From CAWELS01 sp964468205 (GTDB lineage: Bacteria > Acidobacteriota > Terriglobia > Bryobacterales > Bryobacteraceae): a stretch of DNA of 64,000 nt. Both the position numbers and the translations under genes were made by a program. Location: the NCBI GenBank assembly GCA_964468205.1, contig CAYXVG010000032.1, positions 16,025-80,024 of the forward strand, in the 5' to 3' direction. Shown one piece after another: positions 8,062-16,123 of the stretch (positions within the stretch are counted from its first letter, which is position 1; each line of letters opens with the position of its first letter). Below the pieces are notes generated by a model that made no database searches, was not told where the DNA came from, and saw only the letters and a program-made list of their open reading frames with translations.

Positions 8062-8825
8062 TGGTTCGCATGCGCGACGGCTACTCAATCTTCGACACAC
8101 ACGCCCACCTTGGTACGGCGCGCCACAGCGGCCGCGCCTGCGGCGTGGACGAGATGCTCCAGTCGATGGACAGGCATGGAATAGACCGGTCTCTGCTCAT
8201 CCCGTTCCCTGTCGTGGAGGACTATGCGGCGCAGCACAACCTGATCGCCGCCGCGCTCCGGTCTCACCCGGACCGCTTTGCCGGTGCGGCTTGCCTCGAT
8301 CCTTTCGTTCCCGAACACGAGTTCCGTGGCGAGGTGGAGCGTTGCGCCGAAGAGCTTGGTTTCCGGGCGTTGAAACTACAGCCCCAATATCAGGCGCTGA
8401 ATCCGATCTCAGCGCGGTCGGACTTCTTTTTCGAGACTGCGCTCGAACACGGTTTGGCGGTTGTGGCTCACACCGGGACCGGCGTTCCGTACGCTCTGCC
8501 GTCGCTATTCATCATGCCGGCGCGGAAGTTTCCCAGGTTGCGGATCATACTTGGCCACGCCGGCGGCGGCATATTCGTGGCGGAGGCGATTGTGGCGGCC
8601 ACGGTTTGTCCGAACATCTGCATTGAACTCTCCTCGCTCATGCCTCATCACGTCGGAGAAGTCCTCGCTCACGTGCCATCGGACCGGCTGATGGCGGGAT
8701 CGGATTTGCCCGAGAGCGCCGGCATCGAGTTTGACAAGATACTATCCATGGAGATTCCGGCGGAGGACAGGGAAAACATCCTGTGGAGGACGGCCCGGCG
8801 GGTGATTGATGGAGAATCCGGGTGA
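8061..8825 (+). CDS. Amidohydrolase (TIM-barrel, amidohydrolase-2 type)
   Basis: A 254-residue metal-dependent hydrolase-like protein. FDTHAHLG supplies the HxH metal site, VVAHTGTG and ILGHAGGG the later histidines, and GSDLPE the conserved Asp. These are the ligands of the amidohydrolase-2/ACMSD-like group, which hydrolyses or decarboxylates small molecules. Translation may start at GTG 8061, overlapping the upstream stop (TAGTG), or at ATG 8070. Its end overlaps the next gene by 4 bp (GTGA). The tight coupling to a predicted glycan-acting lipoprotein suggests a shared catabolic route, but the substrate cannot be read from the sequence. Confidence 0.82.
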   Translation: MVRMRDGYSIFDTHAHLGTARHSGRACGVDEMLQSMDRHGIDRSLLIPFPVVEDYAAQHNLIAAALRSHPDRFAGAACLDPFVPEHEFRGEVERCAEELGFRALKLQPQYQALNPISARSDFFFETALEHGLAVVAHTGTGVPYALPSLFIMPARKFPRLRIILGHAGGGIFVAEAIVAATVCPNICIELSSLMPHHVGEVLAHVPSDRLMAGSDLPESAGIEFDKILSMEIPAEDRENILWRTARRVIDGESG

Positions 8826-9841
8826 CGGAGCACGCTGGGGGACCGGAATTCCGGGGCAGCTTCACCGGCTTGGCCGCGCAGATGATCGCCGCCGTGCTGC
8901 CAGTGGCCGCGGCTGCCGGCTTTCTCTTCTTCGGCCCGGTGGGCGGCCGGATATTTCTCGTATCGCTGCTGCTGATGCCCGTGTTGCTGGCTCTCGCGTG
9001 GGCCATCTCGCGCGTCGACCGGCTGCGGTTTCTTGACGCGGAGCGGGTGCTTCTGCGAAACCTCCGGCCGCCTGTTGCATACGAAGACCTTGCCGATATC
9101 CGCTTCCTCGAATCACTGGGCACGGTGCAGGTTACCGGACGCGCCGGGAAGCGCACCGAGCTGCTTTCGGCCGGGCTCGTCAGAGACGAGGCGGAAAGGC
9201 TGCGGCGCGCCCTGCGGGAACGCGTTCCGGGCTGCGACATCGAGTCAAGAGGCTATGCGGCCTGGAAGCTCACGGCCATCGCGGTGGCTCTGGTGGCCGG
9301 CGTCTCCATGGCCGGCTCCTTCTACATGGAATGGAAAGCGCCCGTGGTGGGCGTTGACTGCGCCGAAGCGGTTCCGGCCGCAAGGGCGGCGGAGCGGCCC
9401 ACCCTGGAGCGAGCTGGCGAGGGTGTCGTGGCCAAGCTGCCGGCGGTGCTCGAAGGGAGACGCTTCGCCGTGGCGCAGACCGGCAGCTTCGCGGAGACGG
9501 GACGCACCGGCCGGATTTTCCTGGCTATAGCTGGGCTCGACAGCGAGTGGGAGCTGTTTCACTACGCCGCTTGCTCCCGCTTCGGTCTTGTTCCCCGCCT
9601 GCTCAAGATCGTGCTGCTTTCCCGCTGGGAGTCTCCTCAGATCTACACCTCCACGCGCGGGTCAACGAAAGCCCTGCTGGTTGCCGGCCGGCGTGACGGC
9701 GTTTCCGAGGGCCGCGTTCTGCTCTACGATGAGACAAGTCAACTCGAGGCGATGGTGGCTGTGATTCTGGACGAAGAACTCACCGTACCGCTTCTTGCGA
9801 CCCACCTGAGCCAATTCTCCCTGCAACCCCGAGGCGGCTGA
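8822..9841 (+). CDS. Membrane protein of unknown function
   Basis: A 339-residue protein that I do not recognise. Two adjacent membrane segments lie near residues 20-62 (IAAVLPVAAAAGFLFF and VSLLLMPVLLALAWAI). They are followed by a domain of about 90 residues with a PH-like look (LDAERVLLRNLRPPVAYED, GTVQVTGRAGKRTEL), then a third membrane segment near 142-160 and a C-terminal soluble part rich in beta strands. GTG start overlaps the amidohydrolase stop by 4 bp, making it third in a coupled operon. The last 12 codons belong to a 37-bp sequence repeated just downstream. Confidence 0.7.
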   Translation: MTEHAGGPEFRGSFTGLAAQMIAAVLPVAAAAGFLFFGPVGGRIFLVSLLLMPVLLALAWAISRVDRLRFLDAERVLLRNLRPPVAYEDLADIRFLESLGTVQVTGRAGKRTELLSAGLVRDEAERLRRALRERVPGCDIESRGYAAWKLTAIAVALVAGVSMAGSFYMEWKAPVVGVDCAEAVPAARAAERPTLERAGEGVVAKLPAVLEGRRFAVAQTGSFAETGRTGRIFLAIAGLDSEWELFHYAACSRFGLVPRLLKIVLLSRWESPQIYTSTRGSTKALLVAGRRDGVSEGRVLLYDETSQLEAMVAVILDEELTVPLLATHLSQFSLQPRGG

Positions 9842-9844
9842 AAC
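9808..9844 (+). repeat. 37-bp direct repeat, copy 1 (over the end of the membrane-protein gene)
   Basis: This segment starts GAGCCAATTCTCCCTG and ends GCGGCTGAAAC. It covers the last 11 sense codons and the stop of the gene ending at 9841. A second copy with a single mismatch (G to A at repeat position 16) begins 74 bp later. Confidence 0.9.
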
Positions 9845-9881
9845 GAACTGCCGCGCGTCCGATCATTCCCGCTTCCGCTCC

Positions 9882-9918
9882 GAGCCAATTCTCCCTACAA
9901 CCCCGAGGCGGCTGAAAC
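9882..9918 (+). repeat. 37-bp direct repeat, copy 2
   Basis: It matches copy 1 at 36 of 37 positions. The intervening spacer (9845-9881) is also 37 bp. It is non-coding here and lies 69 bp before the zinc-ribbon gene. It may be a tandem duplication of a 74-bp unit followed by divergence of one half, or a two-repeat CRISPR-like structure. No cas gene is in view. Confidence 0.9.
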
Positions 9919-9986
9919 AGCGATTCGGGGAACAATCGTGCGACGCCCGTCGTATCCCCTGATGATGTCGTATCGGGAGCGATTCC

Positions 9987-10487
9987 ATGTATTGTGACAA
10001 GTGCGGAACGCAGCTACGGGACGGCGATAGTTTCTGCTATTCGTGCGGCCGTTCTTTCGTTGAAACCGCGGCGCCTAAGGCCTACCAGCCTCCTCCGGCC
10101 GGGCGATTGGCGCGCCACGCGACCACTCTCGGCGTGTTGTGGATTGTCTACTCGGTTCTCCATCTACTGCCGGCGTTTGCCGCGTTGAGTCTCGGCGCAC
10201 TGCATTTGCCCCGGGTGATGGAGGTCCGCCACGCTTTCTTCGCGGGGCCGGTGTTCGCAACGTTCGCCGGGTTCATGGGTCTCCTGTCGATTCTTGGCAT
10301 TGTGGCGGGATTCGCGCTGCTGAGTTATCAACCCTGGGCGCGTGTTTTCCTGCTCGTTCTGGGATTCCTGGCGCTGCTGAGCTTCCCGTTCGGTACGGCG
10401 TTGGGTATCTATACGATTTGGGCGCTGCTGTCTGGGGGCTCGGATTGGGAACTTCGTCAGATGGCCCGCCAACGGAGATGTCCATGA
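9987..10487 (+). CDS. Zinc-ribbon membrane protein
   Basis: The 166-residue protein begins with a zinc ribbon, MYCDKCGTQLRDGDSFCYSC (Cys3, Cys6, Cys17, Cys20), of the double-zinc-ribbon/DUF type. A short linker is followed by three or four hydrophobic segments (ATTLGVLWIVYSVLHLL, FAGFMGLLSILGIVAGFALL, VFLLVLGFLALLSFPFG). CGGGAGCGATTCC supplies a Shine-Dalgarno about 8 nt upstream. It is an integral membrane protein with a cytoplasmic zinc-binding head. This architecture is common in Acidobacteriota and has no known function. The gene appears monocistronic. Confidence 0.82.
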   Translation: MYCDKCGTQLRDGDSFCYSCGRSFVETAAPKAYQPPPAGRLARHATTLGVLWIVYSVLHLLPAFAALSLGALHLPRVMEVRHAFFAGPVFATFAGFMGLLSILGIVAGFALLSYQPWARVFLLVLGFLALLSFPFGTALGIYTIWALLSGGSDWELRQMARQRRCP

Positions 10488-10536
10488 CGCCAATGTGGTG
10501 CGCGGAGCCGGCCCGGCCCCTGAAAGCCGCCCGGCT

Positions 10537-12747
10537 CTAATCTCCGGCGCCAACGGCCTCCGGAAGCTCCAGGTTCGTCATCTCGTCAGTCGCCGCAAAC
10601 TCGAATTCCGGATAGTCGTAGATCGGCATCCGCGGTTCCGTGACACCGATCGAATAACCCCAGAGATCCGCGTACTCGGCCGGGGCGTCACCAATGGATT
10701 CGAGGTGCTCGAGGTATTCGGCGATCGATTTCGACTCCACCACGATCACTTTGCCCATTTTTTCAATTATGGGGCTGTGTGCGCGATTCGGATCGTGATC
10801 GAATTCGAGGATGCGGCGGCCGTAGCGCGTGATGCCGATTGTGCGGAAGGTCAGGCTCTTGCCCACGCCCGGCAGGTTAAGCACGTTGCGGTCGGTGGCG
10901 AGAAACGGCAGATCTTCGGTGGCACGCAGATCCGCGATCGCCTCGACCATTGATTCCGGCTGCTCGACGAACGAGACGAGTTCCCCGATCCGCTCCTCGG
11001 GGACGCTGCCGAAACGCTTCTCTTCCATCTGCTCCTGCACCGCCCTGGCGTTGGTGGCGAAGTTGTGCCAGTTCTCCATGTAGCCCTTCACGGAGAACGT
11101 GTAGTAAGGCAGGACGCCGATCTCGCCCAGGATTTCCCGCAGGCGCGCCGCGTGGCCGCGCCGCGAGGAGGCGGTGGTGAGCACGTGCTGGTTCGTAACA
11201 ACCCAGCCCGCGTCCAGCAGCCGCTGAATCGCTTCGCGGGCTTCCGGCGTCACCTCCAGCGGCGCCTCGAAGTGGGTCTGCACGACGAACTGGCGCACGC
11301 CGAGCTCCAGGGCCTCTTCGCGGAAGGTTGTGAGAACGGCCGTCAGTTCGGGCGTGATTCGCTGCGGTAGATAGACGGGCAGACGCGTGCCCAAACGCAC
11401 TCGCTGGAGTTCGGCGTACTTCCCGCCCGCGGGCCGGCGTTCGTTGGCGGTCCGCTTGCGCCGCACCATGGCGAGCAGAGCGCTGAATATCTGCTCGAGT
11501 TGACGGTCCGTACTCATCAGCGCGTCGCCTCCGGTGATCAGGATGTCCCGGAGCTGCGCGTCCTGCTCGAAGTAATCCATCAGGCGCTCGAGCTTCTCCG
11601 GCCAGGTCTCCTTTGGAGCAAGCTTGTCGAGGTCAAAGTTGAGGTTGCCGCGCTGGAAGTCGTACATTCGCTGGCACGAGGAGCAAAGGCCCCCGCAGGC
11701 CCGTCCCACGGTGTCCGGGATGAGAATGGCGACATCAGGGTAGCGCCGGTGAACGTTGTGCTGCGTCGGCAGCACCCACCCGGCTACGTTCGGCTTGCCC
11801 GGCTCCACCAGGTCCTCCTTCTCCCAGGCGACGATGTGGCCGAACTCGTCCACCAGTTGTGAACTGTAGACGACGTAGTGGCGGATGGCCAGGTCAGAGC
11901 CGATGGCGAAATACGGCACGCGCACATGGAGCAGGGAGAGGTAGTAGGGGTTCACAAAGAAAGGAATCCCCTTCTCGTGAGCGTGGTAGAGCAGCTTCAT
12001 CGTATCCGGATCGAGCGAGAACCCCAGCATTTCGTTGAGCAGATCCGGATCGCGGACGGCGAAGGTGAGATGGAAGGCGCTCTCCTTCCACCAGTCGAGC
12101 GCACGGAGGTACTTCTGCTCCTCCGACATGCCCGGATCGAACTTGTACTTTGCGCTGCGAATCTCGCCGGAGTCGATGCGGCGGACGATTACGCGCAGAA
12201 TCCGGTCGCGGTTCTCCTCGCGCAGCCGCACGATGCGCGGATCGAGCCCGCCGGGGAAGCGCCGCATCCAAGCTTCCACTTCAGCGCGGGAAGGGAAGCG
12301 GCGTTCGGAGGCGCCTGTGAATTGGCGGAACAGGTGAAGCATGTCCTCGAAAAATGCCGGCTTCGCGCCGCCGGTACCGTAAGTGACCGCCAGCCAGATC
12401 AGCCGGACCGGATCCGATACGGCGATTTCGCCGCGCAGGTTGAGGTCAGGAAAGGTGCGGCCGGCGTTGTCGATGTAGTCGAGCAGCCTGATGGCGGCGA
12501 AATCACTCCAGCCGAGGGCCTCGAACTGATCCCTCGATGGGTGTTCGGCCTGGTAGAACGCCATGGCGGCCGGACGTTTCTCGATGACGCCCATAACCCA
12601 GTTCCGCACGCCGACCAGCGCCTCGATTTCGTTACGCGACTGCCGCATGATCTCCTCGAGCTTCGGATTCTCGTCGAGCAGTTGCTTCAGGAGCCGGTGG
12701 CTGCGAACGGTAATGGCGATTCGGTCGAGAACTTCCAAGGATTTCAT
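10537..12747 (-). CDS. KamA family radical SAM protein
   Basis: A 736-residue protein related to lysine 2,3-aminomutases, which move amino groups using a [4Fe-4S] cluster, SAM and PLP. The cluster motif is ACGGLCSSCQRMYDF near residues 350-362 (Cys-x3-Cys-x2-Cys). Next comes LRDILITGGDALMSTDRQLE, where GGDAL is the SAM-binding GGD stretch, then LPQRITPELT and FVVQTHFEAPLEVTPEA, matching the KamA barrel. The protein is almost twice the length of KamA. The N-terminal 330 residues are an extra domain typical of the long KamA-like subgroup, whose reaction is unknown. It lies 58 bp after the Mur fragment and may be independently transcribed. Aminomutase activity should not be assumed. Confidence 0.83.
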   Translation of the reverse strand: MKSLEVLDRIAITVRSHRLLKQLLDENPKLEEIMRQSRNEIEALVGVRNWVMGVIEKRPAAMAFYQAEHPSRDQFEALGWSDFAAIRLLDYIDNAGRTFPDLNLRGEIAVSDPVRLIWLAVTYGTGGAKPAFFEDMLHLFRQFTGASERRFPSRAEVEAWMRRFPGGLDPRIVRLREENRDRILRVIVRRIDSGEIRSAKYKFDPGMSEEQKYLRALDWWKESAFHLTFAVRDPDLLNEMLGFSLDPDTMKLLYHAHEKGIPFFVNPYYLSLLHVRVPYFAIGSDLAIRHYVVYSSQLVDEFGHIVAWEKEDLVEPGKPNVAGWVLPTQHNVHRRYPDVAILIPDTVGRACGGLCSSCQRMYDFQRGNLNFDLDKLAPKETWPEKLERLMDYFEQDAQLRDILITGGDALMSTDRQLEQIFSALLAMVRRKRTANERRPAGGKYAELQRVRLGTRLPVYLPQRITPELTAVLTTFREEALELGVRQFVVQTHFEAPLEVTPEAREAIQRLLDAGWVVTNQHVLTTASSRRGHAARLREILGEIGVLPYYTFSVKGYMENWHNFATNARAVQEQMEEKRFGSVPEERIGELVSFVEQPESMVEAIADLRATEDLPFLATDRNVLNLPGVGKSLTFRTIGITRYGRRILEFDHDPNRAHSPIIEKMGKVIVVESKSIAEYLEHLESIGDAPAEYADLWGYSIGVTEPRMPIYDYPEFEFAATDEMTNLELPEAVGAGD

Positions 12748-12805
12748 CGAGGGCCTCTGACCCGGATTGTACAGCGGGAGGGAGCAGATGGGAACCCCCT
12801 CGCCT

Positions 12806-13366
12806 TCACGAGTCTTGCGCTGGGAGTGGCGGAACTCGCTGTGCGGCGGCCGCCGGCAGCCCCTGCCCCGCGGGCACGGGCACGGCTCTCCGCTCCTGCT
12901 CCGCCGTTATGCCGAGTTCCCAGCAGATATCGCACAGCATACGTTTCGGGCAGTATTCCTTCCAACAAGCGACCTCACCCACTTGCGCGAAGAACATCCG
13001 CGCGGCATGGTCTGTCGTGCGTCCTTTGAGGAAGACTAGATCGCCGTCCCGGAGTTCCCGCCGAAGAAAGGCGGCGGCTTCCCGCTGTGTCTTGAAGCCA
13101 TGGACGCATTCCGGCTTCATCCCGGCATCCGTCAGCCGCCTGAGCCCGTACTCGAACGACCCGCCAATCACGACGGCGGCTTCCGCGGCGCCCGCCCCGC
13201 GCTCGGCCAGGAAACGTAATCGTTTCTTCCGGTTCCCGCCGAAATCTGAGAAATCGGTGATCACCAGCAACCGCCGGCGGGCGGTGGCGCTCTCCATGAC
13301 AGCGAATGTTGCCTCCCGTCCCGTTCGGGATGCATTGTAGTCATCGCGGATGACAATTCCGTCTAT
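12806..13366 (-). pseudogene. C-terminal fragment of a Mur-ligase-like protein
   Basis: An ATG at 13297 opens a 163-codon frame, but recognisable sequence continues upstream without a start codon to a stop at 13367-13369. That extra stretch reads IVIRDDYNASRTGREATFAV, which contains the DDYNA(N/S) linker motif of MurF. The ORF proper then gives the Mur C-terminal domain (LLVITDFSDFGGNRKKRL, DGDLVFLKGRTTDHAAR). The tail EYCPKRMLCDIC holds four cysteines and resembles the end of longer Mur-ligase-family proteins. The N-terminal and ATP-binding central domains are absent. It could not catalyse a ligase reaction alone, so it is most simply a truncated remnant, although a stand-alone domain cannot be excluded. 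Confidence 0.7.
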
Positions 13367-13439
13367 TCAACTGCGGCCGTGCCGCCGGATGCCGCGCTCC
13401 TTATCTGCGCTCGCAGACCCCGAGAGGCACTACGCGGAG

Positions 13440-14327
13440 CTAGCGGTACGGAGCGATAAACTCCAGGAACTTCCGGGCCGCGCGGTCGAGGTTTTCGATC
13501 GAGCCGCCGCCCAGCAGTGGCGCGCACATCTCGTAACCAACGGCGCCGTCGTAGCCGCCGTCTTTCATCTCCTGCAAGAAGCTCGCGTAGTCGATGAATC
13601 CCTGGCCCATCGGAACGGCCTGCACCCAGGGCGTCTCCGGAGTGTAGTTGATCAGCTCGGGATGATACTTGTAGCGCGGCCGGAGTTGGTAGTCGGCGGC
13701 GGTTGTATGGCAGGCGAGCGGCGCCATCTCCCGCGCCGCGGCCACGATGTCGGTTCCGTGCAAAGCGGGCGACCAGGCATCGAAGACGGGCCGGCAGTTC
13801 GGTTCGGCCACCGCCTCCACCAGGTCGCGCTGGGAACGGTGGTCCGCCGCAAGATCGTGGTGATTCTGAACCCCAATGGTCACGCCATAATCCGCCGCCC
13901 GGCGCGCGCATTCCCCCAGCGCCTCGACGTTCCGCTCAAACAGCATCGCATAGGGGATGCCAGGATGTTCGTAGCTCGTGAATACGCGCACGATACCGGC
14001 GCCGAGATCGCGCGCGATGCGAGCCAGTTCGGTGATGTGCTGGATCTGGATTTCGCGCTGCGGGATGTCGCTGTGCTCGGCGTCGGCGCTGAAATTGTTA
14101 TAACCCGCGATCACCGGGCAGGCGAGGTTCCGGCGCTCGAGCGCCTCCCGCAGCGCGGCGCACTCTGCGGGTCCGTAATCGAGAACAGAGAGGTGCGGGC
14201 GCTTGGCCATCAGCATCACGCCGGCAAAGCCGAGCTCAATGGCCTTGTCGAGAAATGCGTCGAGCGTCAGCCGCGCCTGTCTCGGCCAGACGCCGGCATA
14301 GCTGACGGAGTGAAGCACGGGTACCAT
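13440..14327 (-). CDS. Sugar phosphate isomerase/epimerase-like TIM-barrel protein
   Basis: A 295-residue xylose isomerase-like TIM barrel of the IolE/EboC type. Visible features are LGFAGVMLMAKRPHLSVLD, IVRVFTSYEHPG, GVTIGVQNHHDLA (metal and substrate histidines), PVFDAWSPALHGTDI and a closing GAVGYEM, where the Glu of the last strand is a usual metal ligand. Family members isomerise or epimerise sugars and inositols using a divalent metal. Related proteins act as lyases on 3-keto sugars in Gfo/Idh-DUF1080 pathways, but no such gene is adjacent here. It starts 9 bp after the LolA-like gene, so they are probably co-transcribed. There is no export signal. Confidence 0.85.
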   Translation of the reverse strand: MVPVLHSVSYAGVWPRQARLTLDAFLDKAIELGFAGVMLMAKRPHLSVLDYGPAECAALREALERRNLACPVIAGYNNFSADAEHSDIPQREIQIQHITELARIARDLGAGIVRVFTSYEHPGIPYAMLFERNVEALGECARRAADYGVTIGVQNHHDLAADHRSQRDLVEAVAEPNCRPVFDAWSPALHGTDIVAAAREMAPLACHTTAADYQLRPRYKYHPELINYTPETPWVQAVPMGQGFIDYASFLQEMKDGGYDGAVGYEMCAPLLGGGSIENLDRAARKFLEFIAPYR

Positions 14328-14336
14328 GCGCTCATG

Positions 14337-15191
14337 TTACTGCATTGCCTCGTACGCAATGCGGCTGGTAACTTTGGCGCGCTCGAAGCCGTAGTTGCGG
14401 AGCGAGATCGAGATGTTTCGCTTATAGACAAAGACCCCGCGGACCTTGAACTCTCCGCCGTAGGCCACCGGGAACCAGAGATCGTCCTCAAACTCCTCGT
14501 AGGTCACCTTGAATCCGAGCTGCGAGATATTGGTTCCGAGGATCACCCTTACCGCGGCTGGCAGCCCCTTGGCCATGTGCGTGGTCACCAGCACCGGCTG
14601 CAGCTTCTCGACGTCGATCAACGCCTCGCCCGCCCAGGGTACCCCCCTGTTCCACTTCTTTTCGGCGGGCTCAAACTCGATTTCATAGACGTCGCGGCCT
14701 TTGTACCGCTGCCTTCCCTTCAATCGGAAGATCTTGTCCTTCTGCTGCTGCATTGTTAGCGGGAAAAGGTCCTTCTCGATGCCGTCCTTGGAGTCTTTGT
14801 CGGTGGTCAGGTCCTTGGCGATGCTGGTGATCAGGCCGCCGTCGATGTCGATGTCGCTCGCCTCCCAATCCGGGTCATAGTAGTTCGCGAGTTCGCCCTG
14901 ATAGAGGTACTTGCCGAGGAAGTGGGTCTGCTCCTTTTCCGTGCCCCGGGCCGTGGGCCGCACCTGATAGCGGAACTCTTCCTCGCGCACCAGCTTCTTC
15001 CCCTTGTGGAAGCGGACCAGGACCGACTGGTCATAGCGGAAAGCCTCGCGCAGCATTTGGGCGCGGTTCTGGTGCCAGGCGACCTTGCGCATGACTTCGT
15101 CCGCGGTGAGATCCGCGGCGGGTTGCCCGGCGCAGGCGGCCGCTGCGGTGGTCAATAGTATGGCGGCTATGCGCATGGTCTCTGACAGCAT
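14337..15191 (-). CDS. Exported LolA/outer-membrane-lipoprotein-sorting-like protein
   Basis: The 284-residue protein carries a signal peptide (MRIAAILLTTAAAACAGQ), cleaved near residue 20 of the longer form. Translation may start at 15191 or at the ATG at 15176. The body has the beta-rich features of the LolA/LppX group: long amphipathic strands, RQRYKGRDVYEIEFEP and ALIDVEKLQPVLVTTHMA. Proteins of this fold carry or bind hydrophobic ligands in the periplasm. Its place behind an ECF sigma/anti-sigma pair and a DUF4252 gene suggests an envelope-stress or envelope-maintenance role. Family assignment is by pattern only and may be a sister DUF. Confidence 0.6.
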   Translation of the reverse strand: MLSETMRIAAILLTTAAAACAGQPAADLTADEVMRKVAWHQNRAQMLREAFRYDQSVLVRFHKGKKLVREEEFRYQVRPTARGTEKEQTHFLGKYLYQGELANYYDPDWEASDIDIDGGLITSIAKDLTTDKDSKDGIEKDLFPLTMQQQKDKIFRLKGRQRYKGRDVYEIEFEPAEKKWNRGVPWAGEALIDVEKLQPVLVTTHMAKGLPAAVRVILGTNISQLGFKVTYEEFEDDLWFPVAYGGEFKVRGVFVYKRNISISLRNYGFERAKVTSRIAYEAMQ

Positions 15192-15214
15192 TCGGCGGAG
15201 CGCGGCCGGGCCCT

Positions 15215-15766
15215 TTAGTTTTCGTCTTCCGGTCTGTCTTCGGCGGGTCCGAAGTTGACGTTCGGAATGCCGAATTGTCCGCTCAGCTTCGCGACATCTT
15301 TCGGGTCGATCGATCCCACGATATGCACAATTGCCAGTTCCCTGGGTTCGGCGGCGAGTATGGTGATACCGCTAATCTTGTCTCCGTCCTTTTTGAAGTA
15401 GATCTGCGCGTTTTCCTTGTTCTTCTTGCTGCGAACGTTGATAACCGGCACCCACTCCGGAGCCGTGAGCTGCGACTTGATCTCTTCCAGGTCTTCTATC
15501 GAATATTGGCCGTCTTCCGCGAAGGTGAAGGCGCGGATATAGATGCCGCCGAGACCTTTGACAAGCTCTTTGGCCGCTTTCTCTTCCGGGTCGTTGTCGG
15601 ACATGAAAGTACTGGCGAAGCCGAGCATCGATGCATCAAGAGTGACGTTCACGACTTCCTCGGCTTTGTCGGCGAGCTTCTCCAGGCTAGCCGGGAAGGC
15701 GATCTCCTGAGGCTCCGCCCAAACCGCTGCCGCCATCAACGCGGCGATGCTAATCAACTTCTTCAT
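15215..15766 (-). CDS. DUF4252 secreted protein
   Basis: A 183-residue secreted protein with the signal MKKLISIAALMAAAVWA. The DUF4252 body contains LGGIYIRAFTF, WVPVINVRSKKNKENAQIYF and GITILAAEPRELAIVHIVGS. The family is unassigned biochemically and typically sits beside ECF sigma and anti-sigma genes, as here (15 bp after the anti-sigma gene). GGAG stands 9 nt before the ATG. The acidic tail (GPAEDRPEDEN) is unusual but within family variation. A lipoprotein or periplasmic location is likely, although no lipobox Cys is visible. Confidence 0.85.
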   Translation of the reverse strand: MKKLISIAALMAAAVWAEPQEIAFPASLEKLADKAEEVVNVTLDASMLGFASTFMSDNDPEEKAAKELVKGLGGIYIRAFTFAEDGQYSIEDLEEIKSQLTAPEWVPVINVRSKKNKENAQIYFKKDGDKISGITILAAEPRELAIVHIVGSIDPKDVAKLSGQFGIPNVNFGPAEDRPEDEN

Positions 15767-15781
15767 AATTAGTTCTCCAAC

Positions 15782-16123
15782 TTACTGATTCTGGAATGCT
15801 TCCCAGCGCTCGACGCCGCGTTGGGCCACCTGAATCTTGTCGGCGGTAATTCTCAACGCCAGCATCACCTGCTCCTTGGCCCGCTCGCCTTCCGCCCGCC
15901 TGCGCACCTCGCGTTCATAGCCAACGCCCGCAACGATAACGGCGATCATGGCCACTGCGGCGGCCAGACGAAGCCCGGGCATGCCGAACCATGAGCGGAG
16001 ACGGTCCACCAGCCGCGGCTTGGCCCGCTCCTCGGCCACCCGGGCGAGGACGCGTTCGGCGAATCCTTCGGGCGGATCCACCCGCCCCATCGCTTTCCGC
16101 AATTCGTCATCGAAGTGATTCAT
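15782..16123 (-). CDS. Putative anti-sigma factor (single-pass membrane protein)
   Basis: A 113-residue protein. The ATG at 16123 was chosen because AAGGAG lies 9 nt upstream; the ATG at 16132 would abut the same AAGGAG. The N-terminus (MNHFDDELRKAMGRVDPPEGFAERVLARV) is the kind of helical cytoplasmic region that binds sigma. One membrane segment (LRLAAAVAMIAVIVAGVGY) and a short charged coiled tail follow. The gene overlaps the sigma gene by 17 bp. Placement and architecture support an anti-sigma role, but the canonical zinc-binding HxxxCxxC is absent. Confidence 0.72.
   Translation of the reverse strand: MNHFDDELRKAMGRVDPPEGFAERVLARVAEERAKPRLVDRLRSWFGMPGLRLAAAVAMIAVIVAGVGYEREVRRRAEGERAKEQVMLALRITADKIQVAQRGVERWEAFQNQ

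Noticed and set aside
9808..9918. A CRISPR array at the 37-bp repeats
   Set aside because: There are only two repeats, one of which is coding, and no cas gene or leader was seen. Kept as a finding but not annotated as CRISPR.
11878..13029. Long plus-strand open frame (383 codons) opposite the KamA gene
   Set aside because: It is a high-GC antisense shadow: the minus strand encodes a clear radical SAM protein with family motifs, and the antisense product has no recognisable domain.
13350..14759. 469-codon plus-strand open frame
   Set aside because: It lies antisense to the sugar isomerase-like and LolA-like genes, which have family motifs and signal peptides; the antisense protein has none.
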